NCBI GenBank assembly: GCA_003049465.1
Contig: PYSS01000089.1
Span: 62,001-126,000 of the forward strand
Source of the DNA: Magnaporthiopsis rhizophila
Taxonomy: Eukaryota > Ascomycota > Sordariomycetes > Magnaporthales > Magnaporthaceae
Direction: 5' to 3'
Length of the DNA stretch: 64,000 nt
Below are positions 1 through 9,760 of this stretch, piece by piece (the first letter of the stretch is position 1; each line of letters starts with the position of its first letter). The position numbers and the translations under genes are program-made. The notes under the pieces were generated by a model. The model worked only from the letters and a program-made list of their open reading frames with translations. It made no database searches and was not told the DNA's origin.

Positions 1-1052
1 AGCGGGATGATGACGGTGTAGCCGGACGCGACGAAGAACAGCCACCCGAAGTTCAGCAGCACGCGTGAGACCCCGGGCTCGTTGAGCAGCTGCCATACGG
101 ACTCCTGGCGTGCCTTTTCCGCGGCCGCGGCGGCCTTTTTCCTCGTTTCGCTCTCGACAGCGCCGTCGTCGTTGCTGGCAAGAGCATCACAATCGTCGGG
201 AGGAAGCGTCTCGTTGACAAAAAGCGCAGTCGTGACGCACGCGAAAGCAGAAAACAAGCCGACGCCGAAGCTGGGCAGCGCATAAGGGTGGTCCCTCAGA
301 AACGCGACGCGGCCGAGAAAGCCGCCGTACTGGCGGGCCGGGTCGACGAGGACGCCGCCCATCAGGGAGCCGAGGAAGATGCCGAGGTTGCCGAAGAAGG
401 CGAACCAGCTGAAGACGCGGGCCTGGGTGGTCGCGGTGCTGATGTCGGCCAGCATGGTGCGGACGGTGACGACGGAGCCGGCGAAGACGCCGGCCAGGCA
501 GCGGGCGACGGCCATCTGGGCCAGGGACGGGGCCAAACCAAAAGCGGAGGTGGCGACGGCGACGCCGGCGAGCGAGGCCACCAGGACGGGCTTGCGGCCC
601 ACGCGGTCGGCCAGGCGGCCCCACGAGATCATGACGGCGGCCTGGGTCAGGCTGAAGGCCGACTCGATCAGGCCGTTGTAGAAGCCGACGTCGGCGTCGG
701 CCAGCCCGCCGTTGTGCTTGACCATCTCGCTGATGTAGGGGAAGATGGAGAAGAAGGCGATGGGCTCGACCAGGCGCGCCACGCAGAGCCAGAACACCTG
801 CGCCTTGGGGATGCGGTCGTCGGCACCGGCACCGGCGGCAGTCTCTTCGTCGGTGATGGACCCGGAGGCCACCGAAGATGGCGAGGAGGACGACGGCCCG
901 CCGTTGCCGGTGCTGTTGTAACCTTTCTTGGCGGCACGACCGGCCGAAACCTCTACGGCCTTCGCGGGCGCGGCGGCCGGCGCGACACGTGCTTCACCCA
1001 GGAGAGCGGTCGTCTCGCTGACATCTTGACGGTTACTCCTGTGACGATGCAT
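1..1052 (-). CDS. MFS (DHA1-like) transporter, 3' end beyond the window
   Basis: An open minus-strand frame of 350 codons starts at the ATG at 1052 (an in-frame TAA lies four codons upstream) and runs off the window start with no intron needed. Residues 1-80 are a hydrophilic Ser/Ala/Gly-rich cytosolic tail. Hydrophobic segments follow at about 85-108 (TM1), 123-145 (TM2), 155-173 (TM3), 178-203 (TM4), 211-236 (TM5), 257-281 (TM6) and 330-349 (TM7). The loop after TM2 carries the major facilitator signature GRLADRVGRK (residues 145-154). A long charged loop (about 282-325, EKARQ-rich) separates TM6 from TM7, as in 12-TM MFS proteins. The family moves small solutes or drugs across the plasma or vacuolar membrane by proton antiport; the substrate cannot be read from this. 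About half of the protein is missing because of the window edge, not because of damage. Confidence 0.93.
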   Translation of the reverse strand, partial: MHRHRSNRQDVSETTALLGEARVAPAAAPAKAVEVSAGRAAKKGYNSTGNGGPSSSSPSSVASGSITDEETAAGAGADDRIPKAQVFWLCVARLVEPIAFFSIFPYISEMVKHNGGLADADVGFYNGLIESAFSLTQAAVMISWGRLADRVGRKPVLVASLAGVAVATSAFGLAPSLAQMAVARCLAGVFAGSVVTVRTMLADISTATTQARVFSWFAFFGNLGIFLGSLMGGVLVDPARQYGGFLGRVAFLRDHPYALPSFGVGLFSAFACVTTALFVNETLPPDDCDALASNDDGAVESETRKKAAAAAEKARQESVWQLLNEPGVSRVLLNFGWLFFVASGYTVIIP

Positions 1053-3177
1053 GGCACGCGGTTACAGTTGGACAGGATGTCCTTGTTTGCTCTTCGCTTA
1101 CTGCTGCCCGGGCTTGGCAGGAGGCTGGGCGTAATTTTTTTTTTCTTTTTTTTTCTTTTTTTTTTTTCTTTTCTTTTTCCTAAGCGAAAAAACACGGTGG
1201 GAAACTCGGCTACGGTCCCAAGTGCCTGTGAGTTTCGCTGATTGTTCCGGGTGTTTCTTCGGATCTCACCGGACCTTGGTGTAAATCCGAGTTCGTTCTG
1301 GTCCGAGGCATGAGAGATGTGATAGCCTTATCTAAGCGGCTACACCGCCGAGCCTAAACCGCTGCCGTCCCAGCATGGATGCTGCATCCCATCGAACACC
1401 AAATGGAAACAACCCGAGAAACAAGTGGATAGGTAGGTACCTACGCATCTGAACAGATGCGGGCAGGACGGCCCTAATACGGGCAGTTTTAGCGGCGTTG
1501 AAGAGGTAGCGCTCCTAGCTGCCGCTATTTCATCTCGGCTCGTTCGGGTTTCTTCTCCGTGCTTTTGTTTTTCTATCCTGCATTAACACTCCCGCATTAA
1601 CAAACAAGAAACCCCAAACCCAGCCCGGCCTACGGCGTCGCCATGAATGATGTAGCTCAATCCTTGTTTACCGATTGCGTTTTCGTTTCTTCTGCTGATC
1701 ATGCTCGTTGGCAACCCACTCCCTCACAGTCCCGGAGCTTTGAGAACATGGTTCCCCGCCACAAAGGTTTCCCTTTCGGACCAGATATACCGTAATTCAA
1801 CCGAATAAGCTTATAAGCTTGGAGCAGTAAGCTTTCCAGAACACTGGGCGTTCGAGACGCGCCTGAAGAAGTCAAATCTACGCCGGTCGGCATTATCACA
1901 GCGATTGCGATTGGCACTGCGTTTCTCGCTTCGAAAAGTTTGCAAGGTGAAATTATGTTTGAACCGGGGACCACACCAGGGGTATCCATGACGGGAACCC
2001 TTTTTCTTTTCTTCTCTTCTTCTTCTTCTCTTTCATTTTTCTTTTTCCCGAAAAGTGGTGGGCTGAAATACGTCATCAATAGTCTAAAAGCGAATCAATA
2101 CATGCGGACGGATGGGCGCCCTCGTCGACGGAGCGTCCTTCCGATGTGCGCCTTCCGACGTGCTGGACTCGTGCCTTTGGGGTCTTGGGCTTAACCGGGT
2201 TAGCGCACAAATGCATGCTACACAAGTTTAAATGAGGATAGCCCCAGGAGCCAGGTCGGTTCGGCGTCGGAATGTGGGCATACAGGTGACCATATCCGGC
2301 ATGCCGTCGGATCTGCAATATGAGGCATGCATTGACCATCACATTTCCTGTCGGATCAGTTTGTTTCCCCGTTGAAGGTGCGGCTCGGCCGAAACATCGC
2401 GAGGGGACAAGCGATGCTCTAGCGAATTTAGCCGGTCTCGGTGCCCCCTGGATAAGGCACGTCTTCTTGATTGGGTTTTTTATGCGCTTGAAGAAGGATA
2501 AGGGCATTTTCTCAACAAAACCTGCTCGGACGTCACGGATCTTCGCCTTGCAACTTCCAATTTGGTCTGCCGCTAAGCCACGCGTGGGAAACTGGAAAAG
2601 GTATAGTTCTCTTTTGGTTCTGGCCCCGTGGGGCTGTCTGTCCCATCAAGGCGTCCTTTTCACCTCGTCTGGCCTCTGTGCGCGAAAAGCGTGGGTTGGA
2701 AAATAGTGTCTCCGTAGTACCCCACGTTCGGGTCCGGGATGACAAGGGAAGTTGGTCAGCCGTTGGTGGGAGGAGCACTACCGGGGCGCACGGCCTAGCG
2801 TCGGTGAGCTTTCTGTTCGAGCAGCGGCCCGAGCAGTTGGCGATCACTGTCTTTCCGCTCGTTTCTTACCGAGGCCCCGAGCATGTGACTAGAGGGAGAG
2901 AAAAGATGGAGGAAAAGGTCCGGTATGGCCAATGCCTTTTCGGCTCAAGCAATCCTGGCGCATCACGGTCGCATGCTCCCAGGTGATCTGATCGACACGA
3001 GGCTCGCTAATTTTGCTTCGTTTACCGAGGAGCCAAGGCGCATAAAATCGACAAGGGAAGGAGGTCAAGTTCATTTAGCCGGTATCATAGCACTCCGAAT
3101 AAAAATGCTGGGTTTTGTTTTGTGTAGTTCAAATCTTGCTTGTATGTACGTACGTAGGTGAACCAGCAAGAGGCTCA

Positions 3178-3180
<3 letters not shown>
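1053..3180. other. Intergenic region upstream of the MFS gene
   Basis: About 2.1 kb with no frame that looks like protein on either strand; the open stretches are short and of mixed composition. A T-rich tract with scattered C (1134-1180) lies 80 nt upstream of the MFS start, so the transcript strand there is A-rich. A second pyrimidine tract lies at 2000-2050. Presumed to hold the MFS promoter. Confidence 0.6.

Positions 3181-3248
<68 letters not shown>
3181..3248. repeat. Poly-A tract, 68 nt
   Basis: All A except one G at 3214. It ends 28 nt from the stop codon of the minus-strand gene at 3277-4116, so that gene's transcript would meet a T/U tract just after its stop. It is matched by a T tract just upstream of the same gene's start. 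Confidence 0.95.
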
Positions 3249-3251
<3 letters not shown>

Positions 3252-3276
3252 GAGGACAAACAAGACGAGCAGAATA

Positions 3277-4114
3277 TCAGCCTTTCATCTTCCCATGCAC
3301 CATCTTATTGATAATAAGCCCCCCCAACGCAGCGCCCGCCTTTTGCCGCATCGGCTTCCCCTCGAGGCCCTTGTCGACGAGCCTGTTGACGGCGGCGGCC
3401 CCCAGCGCGGCCGTGACCACCCGTCGGCCCTTGGGCCCGACCCAGGGGCCCGGCTCGGTGCGCACCTTGAGCGCCTCGATCCCGCCCGCCGTCAGCGCCG
3501 CCGACGCCGCCATCTTGAACGTCGACGGCTCCTCGTCGTCGTCGTCGCCGTCGTCGTCGCTGCTCCCGCCGCCGCCGCCTCGCCCTCCGGGCTCCGACCG
3601 CGCCCGGTTACCCCTGCTGCGGTCCCGCCGGTGGTGGTGGTGGTGGCTGTGATGGCTGTGGCGGCGGCGGCCATCGCGGTCGCGGTCGCGGTCGCGGGAT
3701 CTGTCCCTGTCCCTGTCGCGTCCGCGGTGGTGCCCGTGGCTGTGGTCGCGGGACCGGTGGCGGTGACGGTCGGTATCATAGCTGTGCTCGCCATCGGTGT
3801 CGCTGTCGGCGTGGTGGCGGTTGTGTCGGTGATGGCGTCTGTGGGCGCGGCCCTCGTCCTCGTCGTGCCGGCACGCGCTCCTGTGTCTGCGCGGCGGCGG
3901 CGACGGCGACGGCTCGATGACGACCTCGGCGTCCGAGTCGCGGCTGCTGGGCCGGTATTTGGACGGCATGTGCGTGCTCGCGTCGTCGGCGAACCGCACC
4001 CGGCTCTGCGGTCGGGACCGCCGCCGGTCGTAGTACGAGTCGTCGTCGTCGTAGTCGTAGTCACGGCGGTGCCGCCGCTCGCTGCCGTACCGGCGTTCGC
4101 GTGGCGAGTAGCTC

Positions 4115-4116
<2 letters not shown>
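3277..4116 (-). CDS. DUF3824-like charged, histidine/arginine-rich protein
   Basis: A 279-codon single-exon frame, ATG at 4116, TGA at 3277-3279. Residues 1-190 are low-complexity: RRY/RRHRRDY repeats, a run of Asp and Tyr (DYDDDDSYYDRR), many RD/RDRD dipeptides and His-rich stretches. A Gly/Asp/Glu-rich linker follows. The last 80 residues form a compact segment with FKMAASAALTAGGIEALKV, then EPGPWVGPKGRRVVTAALG, then a Gly/Ala helix ending NKMVHGKMKG. The order A-A-LTAG-IEA, EPGPW.G.KG.RV.TAA, G..NRLV is what I know from fungal DUF3824 proteins, whose function is not established. The protein has no signal peptide. The plus-strand frame across it is a poly-Val shadow. Oddities: the A tract and T tract that bracket the gene, so its 5' leader would be almost pure A right up to the ATG. 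Confidence 0.82.
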
Positions 4117-4117
<1 letters not shown>

Positions 4118-4152
<35 letters not shown>

Positions 4153-4179
4153 NTTTTTTTTTTTTTTTTTTTTTTTTTT
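4118..4179. repeat. Poly-T tract, 62 nt, with one undetermined base
   Basis: All T except an A at 4152 and an n at 4153, the only ambiguous base I noticed in the window. It lies one base from the start codon of the minus-strand DUF3824-like gene. The ambiguity and the length suggest sequencing or assembly uncertainty here, so the exact length should not be trusted. Confidence 0.95.
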
Positions 4180-5729
4180 GGTAAATAGCTTATAGGCCCC
4201 AGCGGTGTCTGAGCGGCTCCCTGGCGGTATTGACGTCTCTGGGATGCCCACGCCTGGATGTTTTGGGGTATTTGGTGTTCTTGCTGTTTCTGCCACTGGG
4301 GTTCTTGTTCCTGTTGAAGAGGCGCTTGAGCTGCACCTTGATGGACTTTCTCAGGAGGTGGCCTGCCAGCAGCTTTTTGACGGTCATCTGGGCTGGATGT
4401 TGGCTCTTTGGATGTGTTTCTTTCAAGTTTTTGTTAGCGTTCGCTATTGCAGCAAGGGAAATATTATTGCATCCCGGTCTGCTTTTCTATCTGTCTGTCA
4501 AGCAATTAAGCATTCTCTGCCCTGGCTGTGGTTCCGACTTCCCTGTTTTCCAGACCACATCGCATCCGACATCATCCCCAAGAGCTTGTGGTCCGGCAAG
4601 TCAGGGTGCTCCCTCTTGCATCATGTTTTCCGGGGTGTGCCCACACCAACGCCGCCCTGACGTAATGGTAGGGACCCGGTGGTCTCGGCGCCGATGCCGA
4701 GCGCCCGGCCAAGCGTTGGCCAAGCACTGTGGTCATTAGGTAATAAGTCAACCACTTCAAGTCGTCTCATTCACGTGCCTTGCTCCTAGCTCTTTGGTAA
4801 CATGCTAGGCGTTCGCCAGCCTCAAGCCACCATGCAGTTATATTTTGACAATATTGTCCCAGGACTCGTGAACCGGATTTCAATCGCGGCCGGCGCCTAG
4901 ACGTGATTTCGCCTTGCGATCAGCCTCGGTTTGGCGCGCCTTTGCCGAGGCGGTGCCCAGCGTGCTTCACGCGCTGGCAACGAAAATGTCTCGCCGATGC
5001 TGCATCGGTATCAACAATGGCGCATCCTCCCGCGGGGGAAGGCTCTGAACCCCACCCTCGCGTCATCACGGTGGGCCAGAGATGGTCGCCCGGGGACCAC
5101 TCGATTTGCATGATGCTTGGTGAGGCTGCCCGACAAGGACACGCCGACACGGTGGGCTGGCTCGTTTACACGGGCGACGTCCGGAAGCATTATTTGGCTG
5201 ACTGCTGATGACATACCGGCGGTGGCCCCTCGGAAATGCTGCGCAAGGTTGTTGTCTCCGTATCCTAAAAACGACCCTGGCCGTGTACGCGGAGAACATG
5301 GGAGATCCGGAGCCTTGAAACCATGTTGAATAGTGGCCGGCGAGGGCGGAGCCGTGAGTATTGAGGGTGGCTATCAAGAGGGAGTACGATGCCGTGGGCT
5401 CGAAACTTCGGTGTCGAAACTCGTGTTCCCGGGCGTCGAAAAAGCACATCCGAAAGGCCAAAGTCTACGCTAACCTTTCGCCCGGCCTCGAGCCACCTCC
5501 ACGACTTTGAATACTTTTGCACCTATTTGGCGGTTCACATTTCGATCACGCTGCGGCTCGGACGTTGTTGTATACGACCGTTTTGCAATGTCAACACTGG
5601 ATCGATGGGTAATCTATTATTTTCTGTTTCAAGGCCCCGATCCTGGCCAAAACCCTTCGAGAAAACCCGTCGAAATCGGCGCCTCAGATCCACTCCAACT
5701 TCTCCCTCGTCCGCGACACAAAGTGATAT
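4180..5729. other. Intergenic region, no gene recognised
   Basis: About 1.55 kb of GC-balanced sequence. A minus-strand frame of 78 codons (4190-4426, Lys/Arg-rich) lies directly upstream of the DUF3824-like gene and may be its 5' leader; it resembles nothing I know. Overlapping frames at 4900-5800 are short, exist on both strands and lack family features, so I call none of them. Confidence 0.5.
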
Positions 5730-6542
5730 TTACAAAAAGTAGGCAGCCGCCATCAGAGCAACGGCGCCAGTGGCAACACCGTTCAAGGCACCACCGGCCG
5801 TGAAGATGACGGGGGGCCTGGTGCCGGTCGGGGTGGCCGGCCACACGGCAGCGGTGCTGTTGGGTTTGGGGTAGATCGGGAACGGGGTGGTCGGGCTGGA
5901 GGGGGTGGTCTGGCCTGAGGAGGCGGCGCAGGCGTTGAGCCTGGCGACTGTTTCCGCGAAGAGGTTGGCGAAGCGCTGGATGCCCTGGTTGCCCTCGCCC
6001 TGGACGTCGGTCGGGAACTTGGCGGCCACGTCGCCCATCAGCTTGATGACGTTGGCGCCTGTGTTTTTGATGGTCGAGTTAGCCTAGGTCTCGATTCCTT
6101 TCGCGCCGTTTCGAACACAGGAAGCCCTACCAATCCTGCTGATCATCTCCTGGGCGTAGGAGCAGACGCCGGCCTGGCCGAACGTGGGGGTCTTCTCGAC
6201 CGCATGGCCGAGCAGCGCCGCGCCCATGACGTTGAGCTTCTCGCTCAGGGGCTGGAACTGGGCAGCCTCCTCGAGCGTGATGGGGGTCATGCCGAGGACC
6301 TCGGAGTCGGCGCTCTGGATGGTTGTAACCATCTCGCCGCCGTGCAGCTTGAGCTCCTCCATGTCATGGATGGCCTGGAACCTGGTGATGGCGCCGTCCA
6401 GCCGGACCATGTTCTCGTAGACGTTGGTCATGACGCGCATCACGACCTCGAGCGAGCGGGCCTCGACGGCGGCGCGCGGGACGACGGTGCTGGCGCTCGC
6501 GCCCATGGCGAGGATAAAGATGGCGGGGATGGAGAACTTCAT
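5730..6542 (-). CDS. HsbA-like cell-wall protein with GPI-type tail, one intron
   Basis: Exon 1 is 6542-6131 and exon 2 is 6058-5730, joined over a 72-nt intron (6130-6059) with GTAGGG donor, a GCTAAC branch site 19 nt before the end and ACACAG acceptor. The join restores one 246-residue frame (codon ATT-G|GC). Residues 1-18 are a signal peptide (MKFSIPAIFILAMGASAS). Residues 25-180 are helical, with Cys127 and Cys181, matching the hydrophobic surface-binding protein A / cell-wall galactomannoprotein family. Residues 182-217 are rich in Ser, Thr and Pro, a likely O-glycosylated stalk. The hydrophobic end (about 222-246, LNGVATGAVALMAAAYFL) looks like a GPI attachment signal. The product is expected at the outer cell wall, with a role in surface or hydrophobic-substrate binding inferred from the family. 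It is divergent from the cupin-like gene, 1.2 kb away. Confidence 0.87.
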
Positions 6543-6737
6543 GGTGTCGAGGATATGAAAGGCGTACTGAAATTATGACGAAGTGGCGTTTACACGAGTA
6601 GGTAACGAGTGTGTGATCAACGAGGGTGGCTGATGCGAACGAATGTCTGACAAAACGATTCCAAGGCTTTGGGAGTTCGAAGCTGGTTTCTGACTGAATG
6701 GCATCTACAAAGGAGCTGAGGAACGGGACCGGTCTGG

Positions 6738-6745
6738 TTTATATA
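6738..6745 (-). promoter_or_regulatory. TATA box of the HsbA-like gene
   Basis: TATATAAA on the minus strand, 196 nt upstream of the ATG at 6542, a usual spacing for a strongly expressed fungal cell-wall gene with a leader of 100-160 nt. Inferred from sequence only. Confidence 0.55.
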
Positions 6746-7549
6746 GACCATCGCCAGCTGCTCAACGGCTTGCCATACCACCTTCCTTCCAACCGCCCTC
6801 ACGGGGAAGTGGCCAGGCTCCAGCCCGAGACGCTGGCTAGCATCTGCAAAAGATCCTACTTGAGGTCTAAGCTCGAGACTGAGGAACAATCTTAGGTCCT
6901 GTGCGAGGTTCGACGGGCGTGCGCCAGTCGGAGCACGCAACAAAACAAAACGAGCAAACATCACTCCTCCGCAATCGTATATGCCATGTCTCAAGCGCCC
7001 TGGCAATCGCGGGCCTGGTTGTCTCGATTTGACGAAATGTTTCTAGCTGAAAGGCGCAAAGACCTACCACTAACCCCTAGATGTTCTTTCGGAGCAAACA
7101 AGCGAAGGATTGCTGACCCCGAGACTAGCGCGGCGCCACAACGCACCGGTCTCAGTTCACAAAGCGGGTGACGTACCGCCCAGAGCTGGACTGGTTCATC
7201 TCCGGCCAAGCCCCAGAGCGCCAAAGGTTTGTTGGCGCTCCCGCTTCCCATCCATCCGATGTCTTGCCCGGACCGTTGGTGTTGTGACAGCGCGGCGTCG
7301 GTGCGAGGACGGTTGGCCGTTTCGTCAGGCCACGGGGCATCAGTCAGCGCCACAGTGTTCGAGGAGACTACCTCCGAACAACGCCGACTATTTTCGCAAA
7401 AAAAACGATTTCAGATGTCGGGAACTTATAAGTCATTTTCAGGTCGAAGGACAGCGAACGTTCGTAGCAATGGCCGACGAAGAATCGGCTGCCCCGAAGC
7501 ATGCAGGATTCATCCAAACACAGGATCACCGAGGAGAGGATAGAAGAAG

Positions 7550-7587
<38 letters not shown>

Positions 7588-7724
7588 GGACCCCGACAGT
7601 CCCGTGGTCTAGTCTACCAAAAAGAAAATACAAATACCGCTTGCCCCTGAGAACGGCGATGCCGACCACGCACCCGCTAGGGGCTCACCAGACCATCACA
7701 GCCTTTTCCAAACACCCCAAAACC
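6746..7724. other. Intergenic region between divergent secreted-protein genes
   Basis: About 1 kb with no convincing gene. It holds a 31-nt A tract at 7554-7584 and a TATAAG at 7427-7432, possibly the promoter of the cupin-like gene. The open frame that runs through 7110-7724 in phase with the cupin-like gene has no protein-like features and contains the A tract, so I treat it as leader sequence. Confidence 0.55.
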
Positions 7725-8324
7725 ATGCAGTCAGCCGGAGGTCTTTTGCCACGCTGGGCCGTGGGGCTCCTGGTGGCCCTTGTCCTCTGCAGCCAGGGCC
7801 AAGGCGTCGACGCCCAGGCCACCAACAACACCAACACCAAGCCGCCCCCTCCGCTCAACATCACCGCCATCGCCGGGGTCTCCAACCTGTCCGTGCTGCA
7901 GTGCTGGCAGTTCGGCCCCCTGACCTCGGTGTCGGCGCCAGGCGTCACGGGCGCGTCGGCGCTGCTGCTGGGCGGCGCGTCCAGCCAGCTCAGCTACACC
8001 GTCTTCCCCGCCAACACGACCGGCGGGCTGCACCACTCGCCGCGCCTCCAGTTCGTCGTCTTCTTGTCCGGCGTGGCGCGCATCAAGCTGCCGGGCGACG
8101 GCGGCGGCAACGGCACCACCTTCGACGTCAAGGGCGGCAGGAACGGCATCATCGTCGCCGCCGACACCAGGGAGGTGTCCGGGCTCGGCCACTCGACCGA
8201 CTACCCGGGCAGAGAACCCACGACCGTCCTGCAGCTGCCCATAGCTGCTGGTCGCTTCGGCTTTGGGAGGTACTCGGTTCTTCATCAGGGGGCCTGCACC
8301 GAGGCCGAGATGTCGGGGCTTTGA
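7725..8324 (+). CDS. Small secreted cupin-like glycoprotein
   Basis: A 199-residue single-exon frame. I chose the ATG at 7725 because it gives a clean signal peptide (about residues 1-31, core WAVGLLVALVLCSQ, ending VDAQA); the in-frame ATG at 7659 would bury it. The mature part begins with an Asn/Thr/Pro-rich stretch with N-glycosylation sequons, followed by LSVLQCWQFGPLTS, then LHHSPRLQFVVFLSGVARI, a Gly-rich turn, VKGGRNGIIVAAD and VSGLGHSTDYPG. The His-x8-VVFLSG-x-A-I pattern followed by GG-R-NG-I fits a small cupin (double-stranded beta-helix) fold. I recall similar unnamed secreted proteins in Sordariomycetes, without a known activity. It is convergent with the cysteine-rich gene at 9079-9594. 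Confidence 0.83.
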   Translation: MQSAGGLLPRWAVGLLVALVLCSQGQGVDAQATNNTNTKPPPPLNITAIAGVSNLSVLQCWQFGPLTSVSAPGVTGASALLLGGASSQLSYTVFPANTTGGLHHSPRLQFVVFLSGVARIKLPGDGGGNGTTFDVKGGRNGIIVAADTREVSGLGHSTDYPGREPTTVLQLPIAAGRFGFGRYSVLHQGACTEAEMSGL

Positions 8325-9078
8325 TGATGTCTGGAAGGGACGAGCGGGAAGCGATTGTAACTAGCAAGCACAATGTCTCCGCCCGGGGCCCTCCACGGCC
8401 AGTGCGCAGCGCATGGTTAAAAATGAGAGTGTTGTGCCCTTTCGACCTCGTGGCTGGGAGACCACGGACGTCTGTTTGGCCCTCTGCAGCTAAATCGCCC
8501 AGCAGAAGCCGTGCGGACCCCACGTTCCCCAGAGCACCACGTGCGGAACGGTGTGGTCGGCCCGCAAGCACCACCGTTGGTGTCTTGGCGTCTTTTTCGG
8601 AAGTTGTGCGACGAGCCTGTCCATGCCAAGGAAGCCGTTTCTGTATCTAGCCACGAAGGTCCCAGGTGGATTTGATGCAAGCGACGTGTTTGGCTTAGTC
8701 CATTGCTTGCATATTGAATCACTTGCGAGCATTTCATGTTTCGTTTTTTTGGAGCGGAATTCAGCTGAACATTACCCTGATACCTAGTAAAAAAGAAAGA
8801 AGGAAAGTCGCCTTGAGCAAGCCGGGCCCAGCTTGCTGCAAGGTCCAGGAAAAAGAGAGACGTGAAAAACCTCGCGACCGGACAGATTTAGTCGACGAGA
8901 AGGAGTGAGCCACCTAAACAACGACATGGAATCCCTTTTCCATCCCAGACTCCCCATCCGTGTCTCCAGTAACGGCCAAGTGGGCTAGCATATCGAGATC
9001 ACAGGCTCCCACAGCAGGAGAGAATGCCATCCAAATGACCGCCGTCGCGTGTTGATTTGCACCGAGACGGCAACCAGC
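8325..9078. other. Intergenic region between convergent genes
   Basis: About 750 nt of GC-balanced sequence holding the 3' ends of the cupin-like gene (plus) and of the cysteine-rich gene (minus). No frame stands out. Confidence 0.55.
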
Positions 9079-9594
9079 TTACTCCATCGTGATGCCGCGC
9101 TCCTGGGCCTCGGCGATGGTGAGCACCTCGCCGCGGGCGGTGATGACCTGCGAGGCCTGGACGCAGTCCTCGTCGATGGTGGCGGGCTCGCGCTTGGCCT
9201 TGGTGAGCGAGGTGCCCTGGAGCCACTTGGCGGAGCGGCGGCTCGACCACTGCTGGCAGAAGGTGCCGGCGGTGTTGGTGCTGAAGGAGTTTTGCGGGTT
9301 GCCCGGGCACCTCTGGGCCGACCAGGCACGACCGCGGCTGTTGGGGAGAAGGAAGAAAGAGTCAGATCAAAGCCTTTGTGGTGGCCGCGACAGACGGGAA
9401 AGAAAAACTTACCTCCTGGCGGGGAGCTTGAACTCGATCGAGTTGGCCTGGCCGCCAAAGGTGCAGCAGCCGCCCTCCTGGATGCCGGGGCAGCAGAAGC
9501 GGTTGCCGTTGCAGTTGTTGCCGGTGGCGCCGCAGATGTCGGCGGCCGAGGCCACGGAGGCCAGGAGGGCGGTGACGACGACGAAGAACTGCAT
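9079..9594 (-). CDS. Secreted nine-cysteine protein, one intron
   Basis: Exon 1 is 9594-9413 and exon 2 is 9337-9079, split by a 75-nt intron (9412-9338) with GTAAGT donor, CTGAC branch site and CCCCAACAG acceptor. Without splicing the frame stops two codons later (PARR-stop); splicing gives 146 residues. Residues 1-18 are a signal peptide (MQFFVVVTALLASVASAA). The mature N-terminal part is cysteine-dense: C21, C28, the pairs C34-C35 and C43-C44, with a Gly-rich spacing like small chitin-binding or hydrophobin-like knots. C71, C88 and C119 are in exon 2, nine Cys in all. The C-terminal third is helical and charged, ending QERGITME. The size, export signal and cysteines make it an effector-type or antimicrobial-type candidate; this is inference, since I recognise no named family. 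Confidence 0.84.
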
Positions 9595-9754
9595 TTTGAT
9601 GGACAAGAAGCTGGAGCGAGGCTCGTGGAGTTGCTTGTTTGTGCGAGAGGCCGGGTTTTGCGAGGTGGGAGCTGAAGTGAGTGAGTGTTCGCTGAGGGCG
9701 GGCTGGTGAGCTGGAGAAAAGATTGGGATGCTCTAGAGGAGAGGACGTCGAGGC

Positions 9755-9760
9755 TTTATA
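9755..9760 (-). promoter_or_regulatory. TATA box of the cysteine-rich gene
   Basis: TATAAA on the minus strand, 161 nt upstream of the ATG. The stretch between it and the ATG is rich in CT/CA (for example ACTCACTCACTTCAGCTCCC), typical of fungal 5' leaders. Confidence 0.6.

Noticed and set aside
288..1241. 317-codon plus-strand frame
   Set aside because: Antisense shadow of the MFS gene: Gly/Asp/Ala-rich with no family features, ending in a poly-Phe run from the T tract.
3115..4188. 357-codon plus-strand frame across the A tract and the DUF3824-like gene
   Set aside because: Poly-Lys from the A tract followed by poly-Val/Ala; it is the shadow of the minus-strand Asp/His/Arg codons.
7110..7724. 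N-terminal extension of the cupin-like gene
   Set aside because: Open by chance; it contains poly-Lys from an A tract and would bury the signal peptide.
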